Shown one piece after another: positions 17,053-26,140 of a DNA stretch of 64,000 bases. The translations under genes were made by a program, and so were the position numbers. The notes under the pieces were generated by a model, which saw only the letters and a program-made list of their open reading frames with translations, was not told where the DNA came from and made no database searches. Numbering within the stretch: position 1 is the stretch's first letter; each line of letters opens with the position of its first letter. Source of the DNA: JALEFZ01 sp039817415 (lineage in GTDB: Bacteria > Bacteroidota > Bacteroidia > J057); NCBI GenBank assembly GCA_039817415.1, contig JBCBVV010000037.1, forward strand, positions 1 to 64,000, written 5' to 3'.

Positions 17053-18099
17053 TTAGTAACTGTTTTCATCCATCATCACTTTTCCTCTAAAGGTCCAGAA
17101 GACCACAGCTGTATAGGTAAGTACCAGCGGTGTTCCAATAGCTGCTATGGTCAGCATATTTTTAAGTGAACCTTCGGATGAAGCAGCCTTGTATACATCT
17201 AAGCTGTAAGCAGGATTCATGTTGCTTGGAAGAACCACAGGATAAAGCTCTATGGCTACCACGATCAGCATGAGGGAAACGGTAATGGCAGATAATAAGA
17301 ATCCGCGGCTATATCTTCTCTTACTGATTTCTCTAGGAATGGCGGCAACCACTAAGATCAGGAGGGTAGGAACCAAAAAGAGGATGGGTACCTCCTGAAA
17401 TTTATCAGACATATGTGGGAAAAAGATTAGGGTAGCCACCGTAAGTAAGCCAAAGGCTATCATAAAGGCAATTGTCGCATTCTTTAGAAGAATGGTCATC
17501 TTGGCAAAAAGTCGTCCTTCTGTTTTCATCGCAAGGTAAAAGGCCCCATGCATCATAAACAGTGTCAGGGTGGTCAAACCCACCAGGAGGGCATAAGGGT
17601 TGATGAATTCCAGCCAATGCCCTTGAAATTCTTTATCTGGCCCAATGGCGATGCCTTGAAGGACATTCCCTAATACCACCCCCAGTAAGAAAGCGAGCAT
17701 GATACTTGATACCGAATAAGAAATATCCCAGGTGTTCTTCCACCATTTCATTTCCTCCTTAGAACGAAACTCAATGGATATGGCCCTGAAAATGAGAAAG
17801 GTCAAAAAGAGCATAAAAGGAATATACATACCCGAGAAGAGGGTGGCATAGACTTCTGGAAAGCCTGCAAAAAGGGCTCCCCCGCCAATAACCAGCCAGA
17901 CTTCATTGCCATCCCATACCGGTCCAATGGCATTCAAGGCAACTCTTCGGCTCTCTTCTTTCTTAAGGAAAAGGTGCCATGCACCAGCTCCCAGGTCGAA
18001 ACCATCAAGAATGGCATAGCCCGAAAACAAGGCTCCCATCACAAGGAACCACCAGGTCGGATAATCAAGTCCAAAGAATGTTTCTGTATATGCTTCCAT
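17053..18099 (-). CDS. cydB: Cytochrome bd ubiquinol oxidase subunit II
   Basis: A 348-aa membrane protein counted from the ATG at 18099 (MEAYTETFFGLDYPTWWFLV); the frame is open to 18162. CydB pairs with CydA in the cytoplasmic-membrane bd oxidase, which reduces oxygen with quinol electrons at high affinity. Family marks are the first helix with GYAILDGFDLGAG, the GPVWDGNEVWLVIGGGALFA block, nine or so hydrophobic helices and a C-terminal PAYSLDVYKAASSEGSL segment. It follows cydA with 25 bases between stop and start. No cydX-like small subunit or cydDC genes are in the window. Confidence 0.96.
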   Translation of the reverse strand: MEAYTETFFGLDYPTWWFLVMGALFSGYAILDGFDLGAGAWHLFLKKEESRRVALNAIGPVWDGNEVWLVIGGGALFAGFPEVYATLFSGMYIPFMLFLTFLIFRAISIEFRSKEEMKWWKNTWDISYSVSSIMLAFLLGVVLGNVLQGIAIGPDKEFQGHWLEFINPYALLVGLTTLTLFMMHGAFYLAMKTEGRLFAKMTILLKNATIAFMIAFGLLTVATLIFFPHMSDKFQEVPILFLVPTLLILVVAAIPREISKRRYSRGFLLSAITVSLMLIVVAIELYPVVLPSNMNPAYSLDVYKAASSEGSLKNMLTIAAIGTPLVLTYTAVVFWTFRGKVMMDENSY

Positions 18100-18124
18100 T
18101 ATGTTGATGTCATGTAGGTGATGA

Positions 18125-19465
18125 TCAAGCGATGGCTTCAGCCTCATGTAGCTCGGGACCATGATGAATTTTCTTGGTCAGCAAATAGAGGAATAGGCCG
18201 AGTAACAAGGTATATATCAGCGTAAATAGGATAAGGGAGAAAAGGACTTGTTCTGCTGTAACCGCTTTGGATAAGGCATCTGATGTCCTAAGTAGGCCAT
18301 ATACGACCCAGGGTTGTCTTCCCATTTCTGCGGCAAACCAGCCTACCTGATTGGCTACCTGTGGAAGAATGACCAGGGGAACGAAAATTCTTAACAGCCA
18401 TCTTTGCTGAAATAGACTTCCACGAATCCAATACATTCCTGCAAGCAGGCTGATTCCGATCAATATCATTCCGATGGTGACCATCAAGTGGTAGAATTGG
18501 AAGATGGCATTGATAGCCTGTGGCCTTTCGTCTTCAGGAAAAGCTGTGAGACCGACGACGGGTTCCCCAAGATCCTGATGAAGCATAAAAGAAAGCCCTC
18601 CAGGAATTCCAATTCCAGTTACCTTTTGGTTTTCCTTGTCCACCCATCCAAAAATGTAAGCATCAGCTGGAGCCTCCTTCTCAAAATGGCCTTCCATAGC
18701 AGCCAGTTTTGCTGGCTGGTTTTCTGCGACCCCTTCTGCACTAGAGTGGCCACTAAACAACTGACTCACAGATGCCAGAATAGCAACTCCAAGCGCAATT
18801 TTAAAGGCCTTTTTGGAGAGCTCTACGTGTTTTCCCTTCAGGAGGTAATAGGCATGTACACTTAGGACAAGAAAGGCCCCTGCCAGAAAGGCTCCTATCC
18901 AAACATGGGTTAACCTGTCCATACTAGAAGGGTTGAAGACCATTTCCCAAAAGTCAGTTACTTCTGCTCTGGCTTCCATACCCTCGCCTACAATGTGGAA
19001 ACCGGTTGGTGTCTGTTGCCAGCTATTGGCAATTACGATCCAGACAGCTGAGAACATAGAACCCAGCCAAACACCTACGGTTGAAACAAAGTGTACCCAA
19101 GGTTTTACCCGATTCCAGCCAAAGAGAAGAATCCCCAGAAATCCACTTTCCAAGGCGAAGGCGAATACACCTTCTGCTGCAAGGGCCGATCCGAAGATAT
19201 CCCCTACATAACGCGAATAAGTAGCCCAGTTCGTCCCAAACTCAAATTCCATGACGATACCCGTAGCTACACCTATACCAAAAGTTAAGGCGAAGATCTT
19301 TGTCCAGAACCTCGCCATTTCTTCATAAACTTTTTTCCTCGTCAAGAGGTAATTGCCCTCCATGATGACCATAATCAGACCCAGTCCAATACTCAAAGGT
19401 GGGTAGATGTAGTGAAAGGATACCGTGAAGGCAAATTGTATTCGGGCAAGAATTTCTACATCCAT
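18125..19465 (-). CDS. cydA: Cytochrome bd ubiquinol oxidase subunit I
   Basis: A 446-aa multi-pass protein carrying the heme and quinol sites of bd oxidase. It begins MDVEILARIQFAFTVSFHYI, with the heme ligand histidine at 18. Further marks are the GIATGIVMEFEFGTNWATYS segment, NSWQQTPTGF, and GRQPWVVYGLLRTSDA, which contributes to the conserved core near the third heme. It has the compact length seen in Bacteroidota and other short-Q-loop enzymes. It is transcribed leftward with cydB. High-affinity respiration by bd and cbb3 together suggests growth at low or fluctuating oxygen. Confidence 0.96.
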   Translation of the reverse strand: MDVEILARIQFAFTVSFHYIYPPLSIGLGLIMVIMEGNYLLTRKKVYEEMARFWTKIFALTFGIGVATGIVMEFEFGTNWATYSRYVGDIFGSALAAEGVFAFALESGFLGILLFGWNRVKPWVHFVSTVGVWLGSMFSAVWIVIANSWQQTPTGFHIVGEGMEARAEVTDFWEMVFNPSSMDRLTHVWIGAFLAGAFLVLSVHAYYLLKGKHVELSKKAFKIALGVAILASVSQLFSGHSSAEGVAENQPAKLAAMEGHFEKEAPADAYIFGWVDKENQKVTGIGIPGGLSFMLHQDLGEPVVGLTAFPEDERPQAINAIFQFYHLMVTIGMILIGISLLAGMYWIRGSLFQQRWLLRIFVPLVILPQVANQVGWFAAEMGRQPWVVYGLLRTSDALSKAVTAEQVLFSLILFTLIYTLLLGLFLYLLTKKIHHGPELHEAEAIA

Positions 19466-19584
19466 GATTTCCGTTGGTTAGCCGATTGACATTTACTTTG
19501 GGTGTACGCCTCCTAGGCTTATCCGACTCTGCTGACCTACCAAATTATTGTCAGAAGGCAGACTGGATTTGATCAGTAAGGGAG

Positions 19585-19625
19585 CAAACAAAAATTGGGA
19601 CTGCCTCGTCAACCGAAACAGTCCC
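19585..19625 (-). terminator. Terminator-like hairpin in the cydA leader region
   Basis: GGGACTG at 19597-19603 pairs perfectly with CAGTCCC at 19619-19625. Read on the minus strand the stem is followed by AATTTTTGTTTG, a terminator-like U-rich run. It lies about 120 bases before the cydA start codon. It could end a short transcript or act as an attenuator. Confidence 0.45.
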
Positions 19626-19893
19626 TCGTCCATAAAATCAGCAACAACCAATCAATCTTCCATTATCGTTGAGGGGACTCGCTGACAACAGAATCTTGAC
19701 CTTAAGAAAAACACTAGCCGAATGGGCTTAAAAATCTTGAATAACTATTCGAAGCTAGAATTATTTTCACTATGTATAAATAGTATTTGTATTTAGTCCT
19801 TACCTATTTTAAATGATCGTTTAGCCAATATTTCATGTTGTACCCGATACAAGTCAGGAATAGAATAGGGTAGCACAATCACTTGAAGATGAG

Positions 19894-19925
19894 TAAAAAG
19901 AAAAGGGCTCTCAGTAAGAGAACCC
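19894..19925 (-). terminator. Terminator downstream of the SF1 helicase gene
   Basis: On the minus strand a stem pairs GGGTTCTC with GAGAGCCC (19905-19925, one mismatch) around a 5-base loop. TTTTCTTTTT follows (19894-19904), about 100 bases past the helicase stop codon. Confidence 0.7.
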
Positions 19926-19966
19926 CCAATATGGAGTGAATTAAATTCTTTTAGGTTAAGGATAAC

Positions 19967-19982
19967 TACCCACTACTGGGTA
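19967..19982. other. Short perfect hairpin
   Basis: TACCCA-CTAC-TGGGTA forms a 6-bp stem with a 4-base loop between the helicase stop codon and its terminator. It may stabilise the mRNA end. Confidence 0.3.
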
Positions 19983-20021
19983 TGTTTCATCTTGAAATCT
20001 TTCATGTCGGCCTCAAAAAGG

Positions 20022-23000
20022 CTAGGCTTCAGCTTCACTTTTCTGATCAATCATTTCTCTCAAAGAAGCAATTACCTGCTCTTTCCGAGTAAACCAGCTA
20101 AGCGATTGGATACGGAAACCATTCCATCCTGCTCTTTCGAGGACTAGCTGTTGCTTCAATTGCTCCGCTAATTGATTTTCATTTCCTCCTTCATCACACC
20201 AAAGGGCGATTTTCCCTTTCTCAGATAATAGGGCAATATCCATTTTGTAGGGACCAATGCGATAATCGGTCTTTACATCCCACTCAGGATACGTATGTTG
20301 TAGCCATGCTGAGATGGTCTCGATCATAGGGGAGGAAGGCAATCTCCTTGGACCTCCTTTGTCTTGTTCATGATAGGATTTGGCCACTTCCATGAGGTGG
20401 TTGATCAATCTTCCACGATAACATTCGGGTTTCATGATAGCCACCGCCTCTGGGTGAATCGTGTGAAGTAAGATGATTTTTTCTCTAGCACGGCTAACCG
20501 CTACGTTATAGATTCTCATCATTTCTTCTCCTTTCACAGCTCGTGGAGGACGCATAACCCCTGCTTTTGTCAGGGTGTGAGAAGCTGTCGTTGTTAGAAT
20601 CATCACATCCCGTTCATCCCCCTGGAACTCTCTTGAAGTCCCAATCAATAACTTAAGCTGATCCTGATAGGACTTGATACTGGATGATTTGAATAAAGCT
20701 GCTCGGATGGCTTCTCTATGCGGTTCATTGGATGAATCCAAGCAAAGAATCCCTATGGTAGGAAGCTTTAGCAAGGTTCCTGCTTCGTATTCTTCAATTA
20801 CCTCTTCAATCAAGCGGATGACTTCACGAACGATGGCTGGCTTTTTCTTATTTCTAGCTTCGTCCTCTAGGTATTTGACCTCGGCAGCAGCACCAAACCA
20901 CTGATGGGTCGGTGTACGCAATGGGATCATGTTATTGCCGTAGACAAACTTGTTGGAAAAACTGATGATTTCAGGTCTACAACGAAAGTGTTCCTTCAGG
21001 CTGATAATATTGGGATAAATCACACCAGCCAAAGAATAAATGCTGGCTGTTCGGTTGTTGATGTTGAACTGTTGCTTAAATGGATGTTCACTCAAGTATC
21101 TATCCAGAATCTGATTGGTCCTCTCGATGGGGAACAAAGCAGAATTGGTAAATACTGAGGTCTGATTCTCATCTCCCACTACCAAAGACTTGGAAGCACG
21201 GAAGATCAAGTTTAAGGCAGAGATATCTACTTGGCTAGCCTCATCAATGATCAATAGGTCAAATTGACCTGGCTTGGGATCTGGGAAAAAGCGTATGGCA
21301 GCATCAAGAGACATGATCCAGATGGGCACCACCTCCTTGGCCAATTGAAGGTTCTTGATCGCCGATTTTAGGTGCTGAGCTGAGTTTTTACCATAGCCTT
21401 TCCCCAGGTTGATCAAGTCATTTCTCCAAGCAGAAAGGGCAGAACGCTGTTCATCAGAAATATCCTTTTGGCGATGATACCAAGCCCGCAGGCTAACCAA
21501 TTCACCAGCAAGCATGGATTTTTTCCTTCCGATGCTGCGGAGTTGTTCGATTTTAGATTGTACCCCTTCCACCTCAGGTAGGAATTTCCTGACTGCTTTT
21601 TTCAGCTGGGCCATATTCAGATGTTCCTGCATTTGTTCCACAGTAGGCACCGTCTGAATCCCATGTTCGGCAATGTGCCTGACTGTTTCAGGAAGAATAT
21701 GGGTAAATGCCTCAAATTCTAGGTAAAGCTCCTTTGCCTCAGTGGTCTGTTGGGTAAGACCAATGTAGGTTTCAAAGGAATCCCTGTATCCTTTGACATC
21801 TAATTCCAGCAATTGCTCACGCATCTTCAGAATCAAAGGGTGCCCTTGTGGATCAGCTGGAATGCGCGTAGCCAAAGCTCTCAGTCTGTCAACAGAAAGT
21901 CGGTATTCACGACATATTTCCAATCCATCATAGAAAGCAATTTTATCATCCTGATCAGGGCCAAATAGCATAAAGGCCTGTTGCTCATTCTCTCTCAGAA
22001 TATCATTCCACTTTGTGAGGGCATCAAATCCGTCCAAGGACTTTTCCCATTCATCCCAAAGAGTAAGAATAGAGGATTCACTCAGTTTTTCTCCGAAAAG
22101 GGCAAGGTAGTTGGAGGCCAATTTCGTTATTCTGGCCTCTTCTTGCTTCCATTCGAGCCATTTTTGAAGAAGTAACAAGTCTACTTTGCTTTCAACTTGC
22201 TTTCCATTCAGCCAAATGGCCATTATCTCCTTCTCCGCTGAAGAAAGAGTACGTCGCTTAAGGCCTGGTAATTGACCATGCTTGTTGAACTTCCCCAACA
22301 GCTTGTCGATGGTCATTCTCAGGTGAGAGAACGCCTGTTGTTGGGCGTTGTCAAGTTCTACCTGAGTGGCCAAATATTCTTCGGCTCCCTGTCGGACAAT
22401 AGCTCTACTATGAGCTGTCTCCTTCAAAAGCAGATTTAGCTTTTTGAGGTTAAAAGTGGGGTGCCCGAATAGCCCCTTATGTTTGATGAGGGAAGGAAGC
22501 CAATTTTTAAGTTCTTTCCATTGGTCTACCGTCTGTTGACCAAACATCGTTACGGGGAGAACCTTGTAGGCCTCTCCATCAATTTGGCTTCGGAAATGAT
22601 TGACTACGCGCCCCCATTCCTCTGCTTCTTCAACCTGTGGCAGGTGTTCAGGTGCTGGGAGGAACAATTTACAAAGGGAGAAATCAATGTCTTTCCCCTG
22701 TTCATATAGGGCAACGAGTGCTTTTGCTATGGCTGGGGTATCGATTTTCTGATCCAGGTCATCCCATATAAGGGTTTCCTCCATCATGGCCTTTTGATAC
22801 TGTGCAAACCAATAACTGATGGCTTCCTCTCTCCAGCTTTTGCTTTGAATATCATATAGCATCAGCCTAGACTGGTTTTTGGCAATAGCCTCCTGCACTT
22901 CCAGTAGAACCATGTCAAATTCAGCCTCCAGCCTATCCATTGCCTCTTCTTTGAGGTCAATATAATCTAGGTCGATTCGGTCATTTAGCTTGGCCTTTAC

Positions 23001-24695
23001 CGCATCAATTGAATGCTTAAGGGCCTCTCTATGTTGTTCATTATCGGCAAACGAAATGGCCAAATCACGGATATCCGCTGGCAATTTACCCTTGATGACC
23101 TCAAGGGCCTTGGCATACTTGGAAACAATCAGGACAGACTTCCCCATAGCAGCATAGTGCGCCGCTAGATTGGCAATGGTATGGCTCTTCCCTGTACCAG
23201 GAGGGCCCTGAACGCTGGCTGCGTCTTCTTTGAGTAATCGCTTGGCAATGGCTAACTGCTCCTCATTGTAAGGCAAGGGAAAATAGAATCTTGGCTCCTT
23301 TTCCTCCATGACAATGGGCTTCATGTTAAGCTCCATGCCCTTGTTTTTATGGACAATCCTCAAGGGATTAACTGCTTTATTCAGGCTAAACATCTTCCTG
23401 AAGAAGGAGGGAACCTCCTTTTGCTTGTCTCCTTTGTTGAGGCTTTGAATGGTCTGAATGATGTTGGCAGCATCCTTAGAAACATTGATGTGGTTTCCTG
23501 GATGACGCAACTGAATGATGGGGGAGAAGCTCAACATAAAGCGGGCCTCGTCCTTTTTCTTTTCAGGAAAGTCGTAGTTCAGTTGGTCATGTTCGAAGAA
23601 TCTATCTTCCAGTTGAGGGAAAATACCCAATAGGTCAAGGGCGGCAAATTGATATTGCTGCTTTAAGTCTTCTGGATCTAGGGTAAAATCACGACGCTGG
23701 CTGTTGTAGGTATCGATGTATCGAATGACCTCTCGCTGGCGCTGCTCATGCATATGCTCAGATTCATCGCTAAACCAAATCGGAATCAGCTCGGTAAAGT
23801 GCTGTTCACAGGAAATCGTTCTTGCAACAGTATCGGCCGTTAAGGTGAGTTCCTGGCGGTTCAGGTCCACCTTTAGCGGAACATGGAATAAGTAGTTTTT
23901 ATAAGAGTTCTTCCCAGTTCCTCCCTGAAATAGACCAAATGAAAGGAACAATTGTAATTCGGGTTCAGCCTTTAGGCGGTAGTACCAGTCGTGGAGGTTG
24001 TCATATATTTTATTTGCACGAATCTGAAAATCTCGTGAGTTGTCCTTGTTTTTTAGGTTCCTCTCATAGGCTTTCCAAAGCTCTACCCGGAGCTCGTCCG
24101 CTTCAAAGACTTCTTCAGCTACTTCCACCTTGTTCACCACTACCTTATCAGCGACAGCATCCAGGGTAATCCACTGATCCAGTTCGTCAGGAATGGTTAC
24201 GTGCTGAACCTCATCTAGCTTTTTGCCATGGACCTCTTGGTAGAATGTTTGGTAGGCATCCACTCGATTCGAGGATTGACTAAAGGTTACATTCTTTTTG
24301 TGGACTCGTTTTAATCCCCCTTTTCCATCAGTCTCAATCCAGTCCTCCAAGGCGTCCGGTAAAGCAGGAACATCCTGAACATGCTTTCTTTTGAGTTTGA
24401 GTAAAGGTTTGTCGGAATGTTGGGCTTGCCAGTTCAACGAACTTACCGCCTGATCCCTTAGGAATAGAATTTCCTTGAGGGGAACCCAATGCTTGACCTT
24501 TTGCTTGCTCAGAGCTGTATCATCAAATGATAGCTCAGGTTGAGCGGTATGAAAGAGGTCTCTTATATAGGCAAACAGGTTGACCAAGGGAGTCGAGGGA
24601 GCTGCTTGCTGTATAGCTTCTTGCAAGTGATTCATAAAGTAATGTTGTTGCGTAGGCGCACACCTTCCCATTAGCTCCTGAAAAGGAGATAACAA
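20022..24695 (-). CDS. Large UPF1/DNA2-type SF1 helicase with C-terminal nuclease-like domain
   Basis: A 1557-aa cytosolic protein. Residues 1-470 are a long N-terminal region with no named domain. Helicase motif I is GPPGTGKS with K503, motif II is D1151-E-A-S, motif III is GDENQTS, then EHFRCRPEI, GTSREFQGDERDV and motif VI NVAVSRAREK near 1398. A large mostly helical insert (about 570-1090) separates motifs I and II. The last 100 residues (1457-1557) resemble the DUF559/Vsr-like endonuclease fold (KMDIALL, then a GWNGFRIQSLSWF end), but the usual acidic ECDG is read as W1499-C-D-E-G, so nuclease activity may be lost. Similar giant helicase-nuclease proteins occur in anti-phage islands, but this one is solitary between respiratory genes with its own terminator. 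A defence role is inference. Confidence 0.82.
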   Translation of the reverse strand: MLSPFQELMGRCAPTQQHYFMNHLQEAIQQAAPSTPLVNLFAYIRDLFHTAQPELSFDDTALSKQKVKHWVPLKEILFLRDQAVSSLNWQAQHSDKPLLKLKRKHVQDVPALPDALEDWIETDGKGGLKRVHKKNVTFSQSSNRVDAYQTFYQEVHGKKLDEVQHVTIPDELDQWITLDAVADKVVVNKVEVAEEVFEADELRVELWKAYERNLKNKDNSRDFQIRANKIYDNLHDWYYRLKAEPELQLFLSFGLFQGGTGKNSYKNYLFHVPLKVDLNRQELTLTADTVARTISCEQHFTELIPIWFSDESEHMHEQRQREVIRYIDTYNSQRRDFTLDPEDLKQQYQFAALDLLGIFPQLEDRFFEHDQLNYDFPEKKKDEARFMLSFSPIIQLRHPGNHINVSKDAANIIQTIQSLNKGDKQKEVPSFFRKMFSLNKAVNPLRIVHKNKGMELNMKPIVMEEKEPRFYFPLPYNEEQLAIAKRLLKEDAASVQGPPGTGKSHTIANLAAHYAAMGKSVLIVSKYAKALEVIKGKLPADIRDLAISFADNEQHREALKHSIDAVKAKLNDRIDLDYIDLKEEAMDRLEAEFDMVLLEVQEAIAKNQSRLMLYDIQSKSWREEAISYWFAQYQKAMMEETLIWDDLDQKIDTPAIAKALVALYEQGKDIDFSLCKLFLPAPEHLPQVEEAEEWGRVVNHFRSQIDGEAYKVLPVTMFGQQTVDQWKELKNWLPSLIKHKGLFGHPTFNLKKLNLLLKETAHSRAIVRQGAEEYLATQVELDNAQQQAFSHLRMTIDKLLGKFNKHGQLPGLKRRTLSSAEKEIMAIWLNGKQVESKVDLLLLQKWLEWKQEEARITKLASNYLALFGEKLSESSILTLWDEWEKSLDGFDALTKWNDILRENEQQAFMLFGPDQDDKIAFYDGLEICREYRLSVDRLRALATRIPADPQGHPLILKMREQLLELDVKGYRDSFETYIGLTQQTTEAKELYLEFEAFTHILPETVRHIAEHGIQTVPTVEQMQEHLNMAQLKKAVRKFLPEVEGVQSKIEQLRSIGRKKSMLAGELVSLRAWYHRQKDISDEQRSALSAWRNDLINLGKGYGKNSAQHLKSAIKNLQLAKEVVPIWIMSLDAAIRFFPDPKPGQFDLLIIDEASQVDISALNLIFRASKSLVVGDENQTSVFTNSALFPIERTNQILDRYLSEHPFKQQFNINNRTASIYSLAGVIYPNIISLKEHFRCRPEIISFSNKFVYGNNMIPLRTPTHQWFGAAAEVKYLEDEARNKKKPAIVREVIRLIEEVIEEYEAGTLLKLPTIGILCLDSSNEPHREAIRAALFKSSSIKSYQDQLKLLIGTSREFQGDERDVMILTTTASHTLTKAGVMRPPRAVKGEEMMRIYNVAVSRAREKIILLHTIHPEAVAIMKPECYRGRLINHLMEVAKSYHEQDKGGPRRLPSSPMIETISAWLQHTYPEWDVKTDYRIGPYKMDIALLSEKGKIALWCDEGGNENQLAEQLKQQLVLERAGWNGFRIQSLSWFTRKEQVIASLREMIDQKSEAEA

Positions 24696-24870
24696 ACAGA
24701 TATGCCTGGTAATCAGGTATAGAAAACTGTGTTAAATGGGTTTAAGTGAAATAATCTTGCGCGTTTAAAAACCTAACATGAGAAATAGGTAAGTGCAATG
24801 ATTGGGAGGGAATGGTGCTTATTCACCTAAACATACGGAAGATGTAAAATGCGGGTTGCAGCTGGTCAAG

Positions 24871-24882
24871 TTTTGATCAAAA
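24871..24882. other. Palindrome between direct repeats near the cbb3 operon end
   Basis: TTTTGATCAAAA is a perfect 12-base palindrome flanked by two copies of GGTCAA (24864-24869 and 24885-24890). It lies between the end of the cbb3-linked operon and the helicase start, so it could be a regulator site for the helicase promoter. Confidence 0.25.
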
Positions 24883-24886
24883 ATGG

Positions 24887-25582
24887 TCAATTCACACAAT
24901 TTGTAGTTTCGGTAACCGGATCAATACCTGGGCTTAAATAAGGGATGTTGAGATCAAGACCCCTGATAATGAGGAGGATAATGATGAGCGTACTTAGGAT
25001 TTGAAGGATGTACTGAGGGGTTCTTCCACGCATCCAATTGAGCTTTTTGCCCGCCAACATCAAGGCTACTGTCGCTGGTAGGGTAGCTATCCCAAAGAAA
25101 AACATGAAACCCACACTTTCTAGCATGGAAGGAGTTGCTAGGGAAGCAGCTAGGGCCATGTAAACCATTCCGCAAGGCAGGAATCCATTAACAATTCCTA
25201 GGTTAAAAAGGGCAGGGAGATGATAATGCTGAAGGATAGCGGAAATCCTCTTTTTCAATTGAAGGAATACCTGTTGGAAAAAGGGGTTTCGAGTAAGGAG
25301 GTTCTCCCATTTGGGAAAAAGCAGAATGATCAACAAACTAATCCCAGCTATGATCGACAGCGTTTGTTGAAAGCCTGTCAGGGAAATAGACTCCTTTAGG
25401 ATCCCGAAGATCATTCCAAGTATACAATAGGAAAGGATTCTCCCGAGTTGATACAGTCCTCTACCTCCAAACCACATCCATGGATTAGAAGGTTGGGGGA
25501 GGGCAAGCATGAGGGGACCGCACATTCCTATACAGTGCAGGCTACTTGCAAACCCCATCAATACAGCAGATAACATCCACAT
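24887..25582 (-). CDS. TauE/SafE-like membrane protein linked to cbb3 oxidase assembly
   Basis: A 231-aa protein with six or so transmembrane helices. The first helix carries GFASSLHCIGMCGPLMLAL and a later one NGFLPCGMVYMALAAS, the duplicated cysteine-glycine pattern of the DsbD-2/SafE group. In Bacteroidota a protein of this type regularly follows ccoG and fixH, where copper or redox handling for cbb3 oxidase maturation is proposed. It acts in the cytoplasmic membrane. It is the last gene of the cbb3 cluster, 33 bases after fixH. Confidence 0.85.
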   Translation of the reverse strand: MWMLSAVLMGFASSLHCIGMCGPLMLALPQPSNPWMWFGGRGLYQLGRILSYCILGMIFGILKESISLTGFQQTLSIIAGISLLIILLFPKWENLLTRNPFFQQVFLQLKKRISAILQHYHLPALFNLGIVNGFLPCGMVYMALAASLATPSMLESVGFMFFFGIATLPATVALMLAGKKLNWMRGRTPQYILQILSTLIIILLIIRGLDLNIPYLSPGIDPVTETTNCVN

Positions 25583-25615
25583 TGAGAATCCTTTTCTAAG
25601 CGAAATGAAATAAAA

Positions 25616-26044
25616 TTAGAGGATAATGGTCCTTTCCAAGAAATAGGACTTTTCCTTGCCTTCCCATTCTAATTGGACTTTCCATAGCCCTCTAGAAAAT
25701 TGCCTCACCTCTATGACTTTGTCCCACTCACCGGGATGGATGGGAAATTTCTTGTCCAATTGAGAGTTTGAAGGACGATAAAACTGGATATTTCCCTTTA
25801 GGACTCTTTTGGAAGGAAGCTGAATATGAATCTGTTGTTCTTTGACATCATAGTCGATGGAAACAGAATCCTGGATCAGCTTGGCATTGGCCATTTTTTC
25901 TGCCTTGAGGTCATAGGTGATCTCTTCCTGATAATAATCCGGAGAGACCAGCTGAACTTTGTATTGGGTAGATCCTACTACCAAAAAAACAATAAGGGCT
26001 ACGAAGCTCAGATAAAGTATGGTTATTTTATATCCCCAATTCAT
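25616..26044 (-). CDS. ccoH: FixH/CcoH-family cbb3 oxidase assembly protein
   Basis: A 142-aa protein with one N-terminal transmembrane helix (WGYKITILYLSFVALIVFLVV) and a periplasmic beta domain. FixH-family marks are the DYYQEEITYDLKAEKMANA segment after the helix, the proline-rich FYRPSN segment and a final basic tail. FixH/CcoH is needed for stable assembly of cbb3 oxidase. It follows ccoG in the same direction. Confidence 0.88.
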   Translation of the reverse strand: MNWGYKITILYLSFVALIVFLVVGSTQYKVQLVSPDYYQEEITYDLKAEKMANAKLIQDSVSIDYDVKEQQIHIQLPSKRVLKGNIQFYRPSNSQLDKKFPIHPGEWDKVIEVRQFSRGLWKVQLEWEGKEKSYFLERTIIL

Positions 26045-26140
26045 GATGCGAATGTTTAATCGTTAATAAATAGCAGGGAGAAAAGGGCCTAAAAACGCGA
26101 AGGGAAAACAAATATCACCCCTTTTCATCCCTACTTTGAA

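Larger units (their letters stand above)
19466..20021. other. Long intergenic region upstream of cydA
   Basis: 556 bases without a recognised gene. It holds a terminator-like hairpin on the minus strand (19585-19625), a 46-codon reverse frame (19493-19633), the terminator of the helicase gene (19894-19925) and a small perfect hairpin (19967-19982). The cydA promoter must lie here. I did not find a canonical FNR box (TTGAT-N4-ATCAA). Confidence 0.5.
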
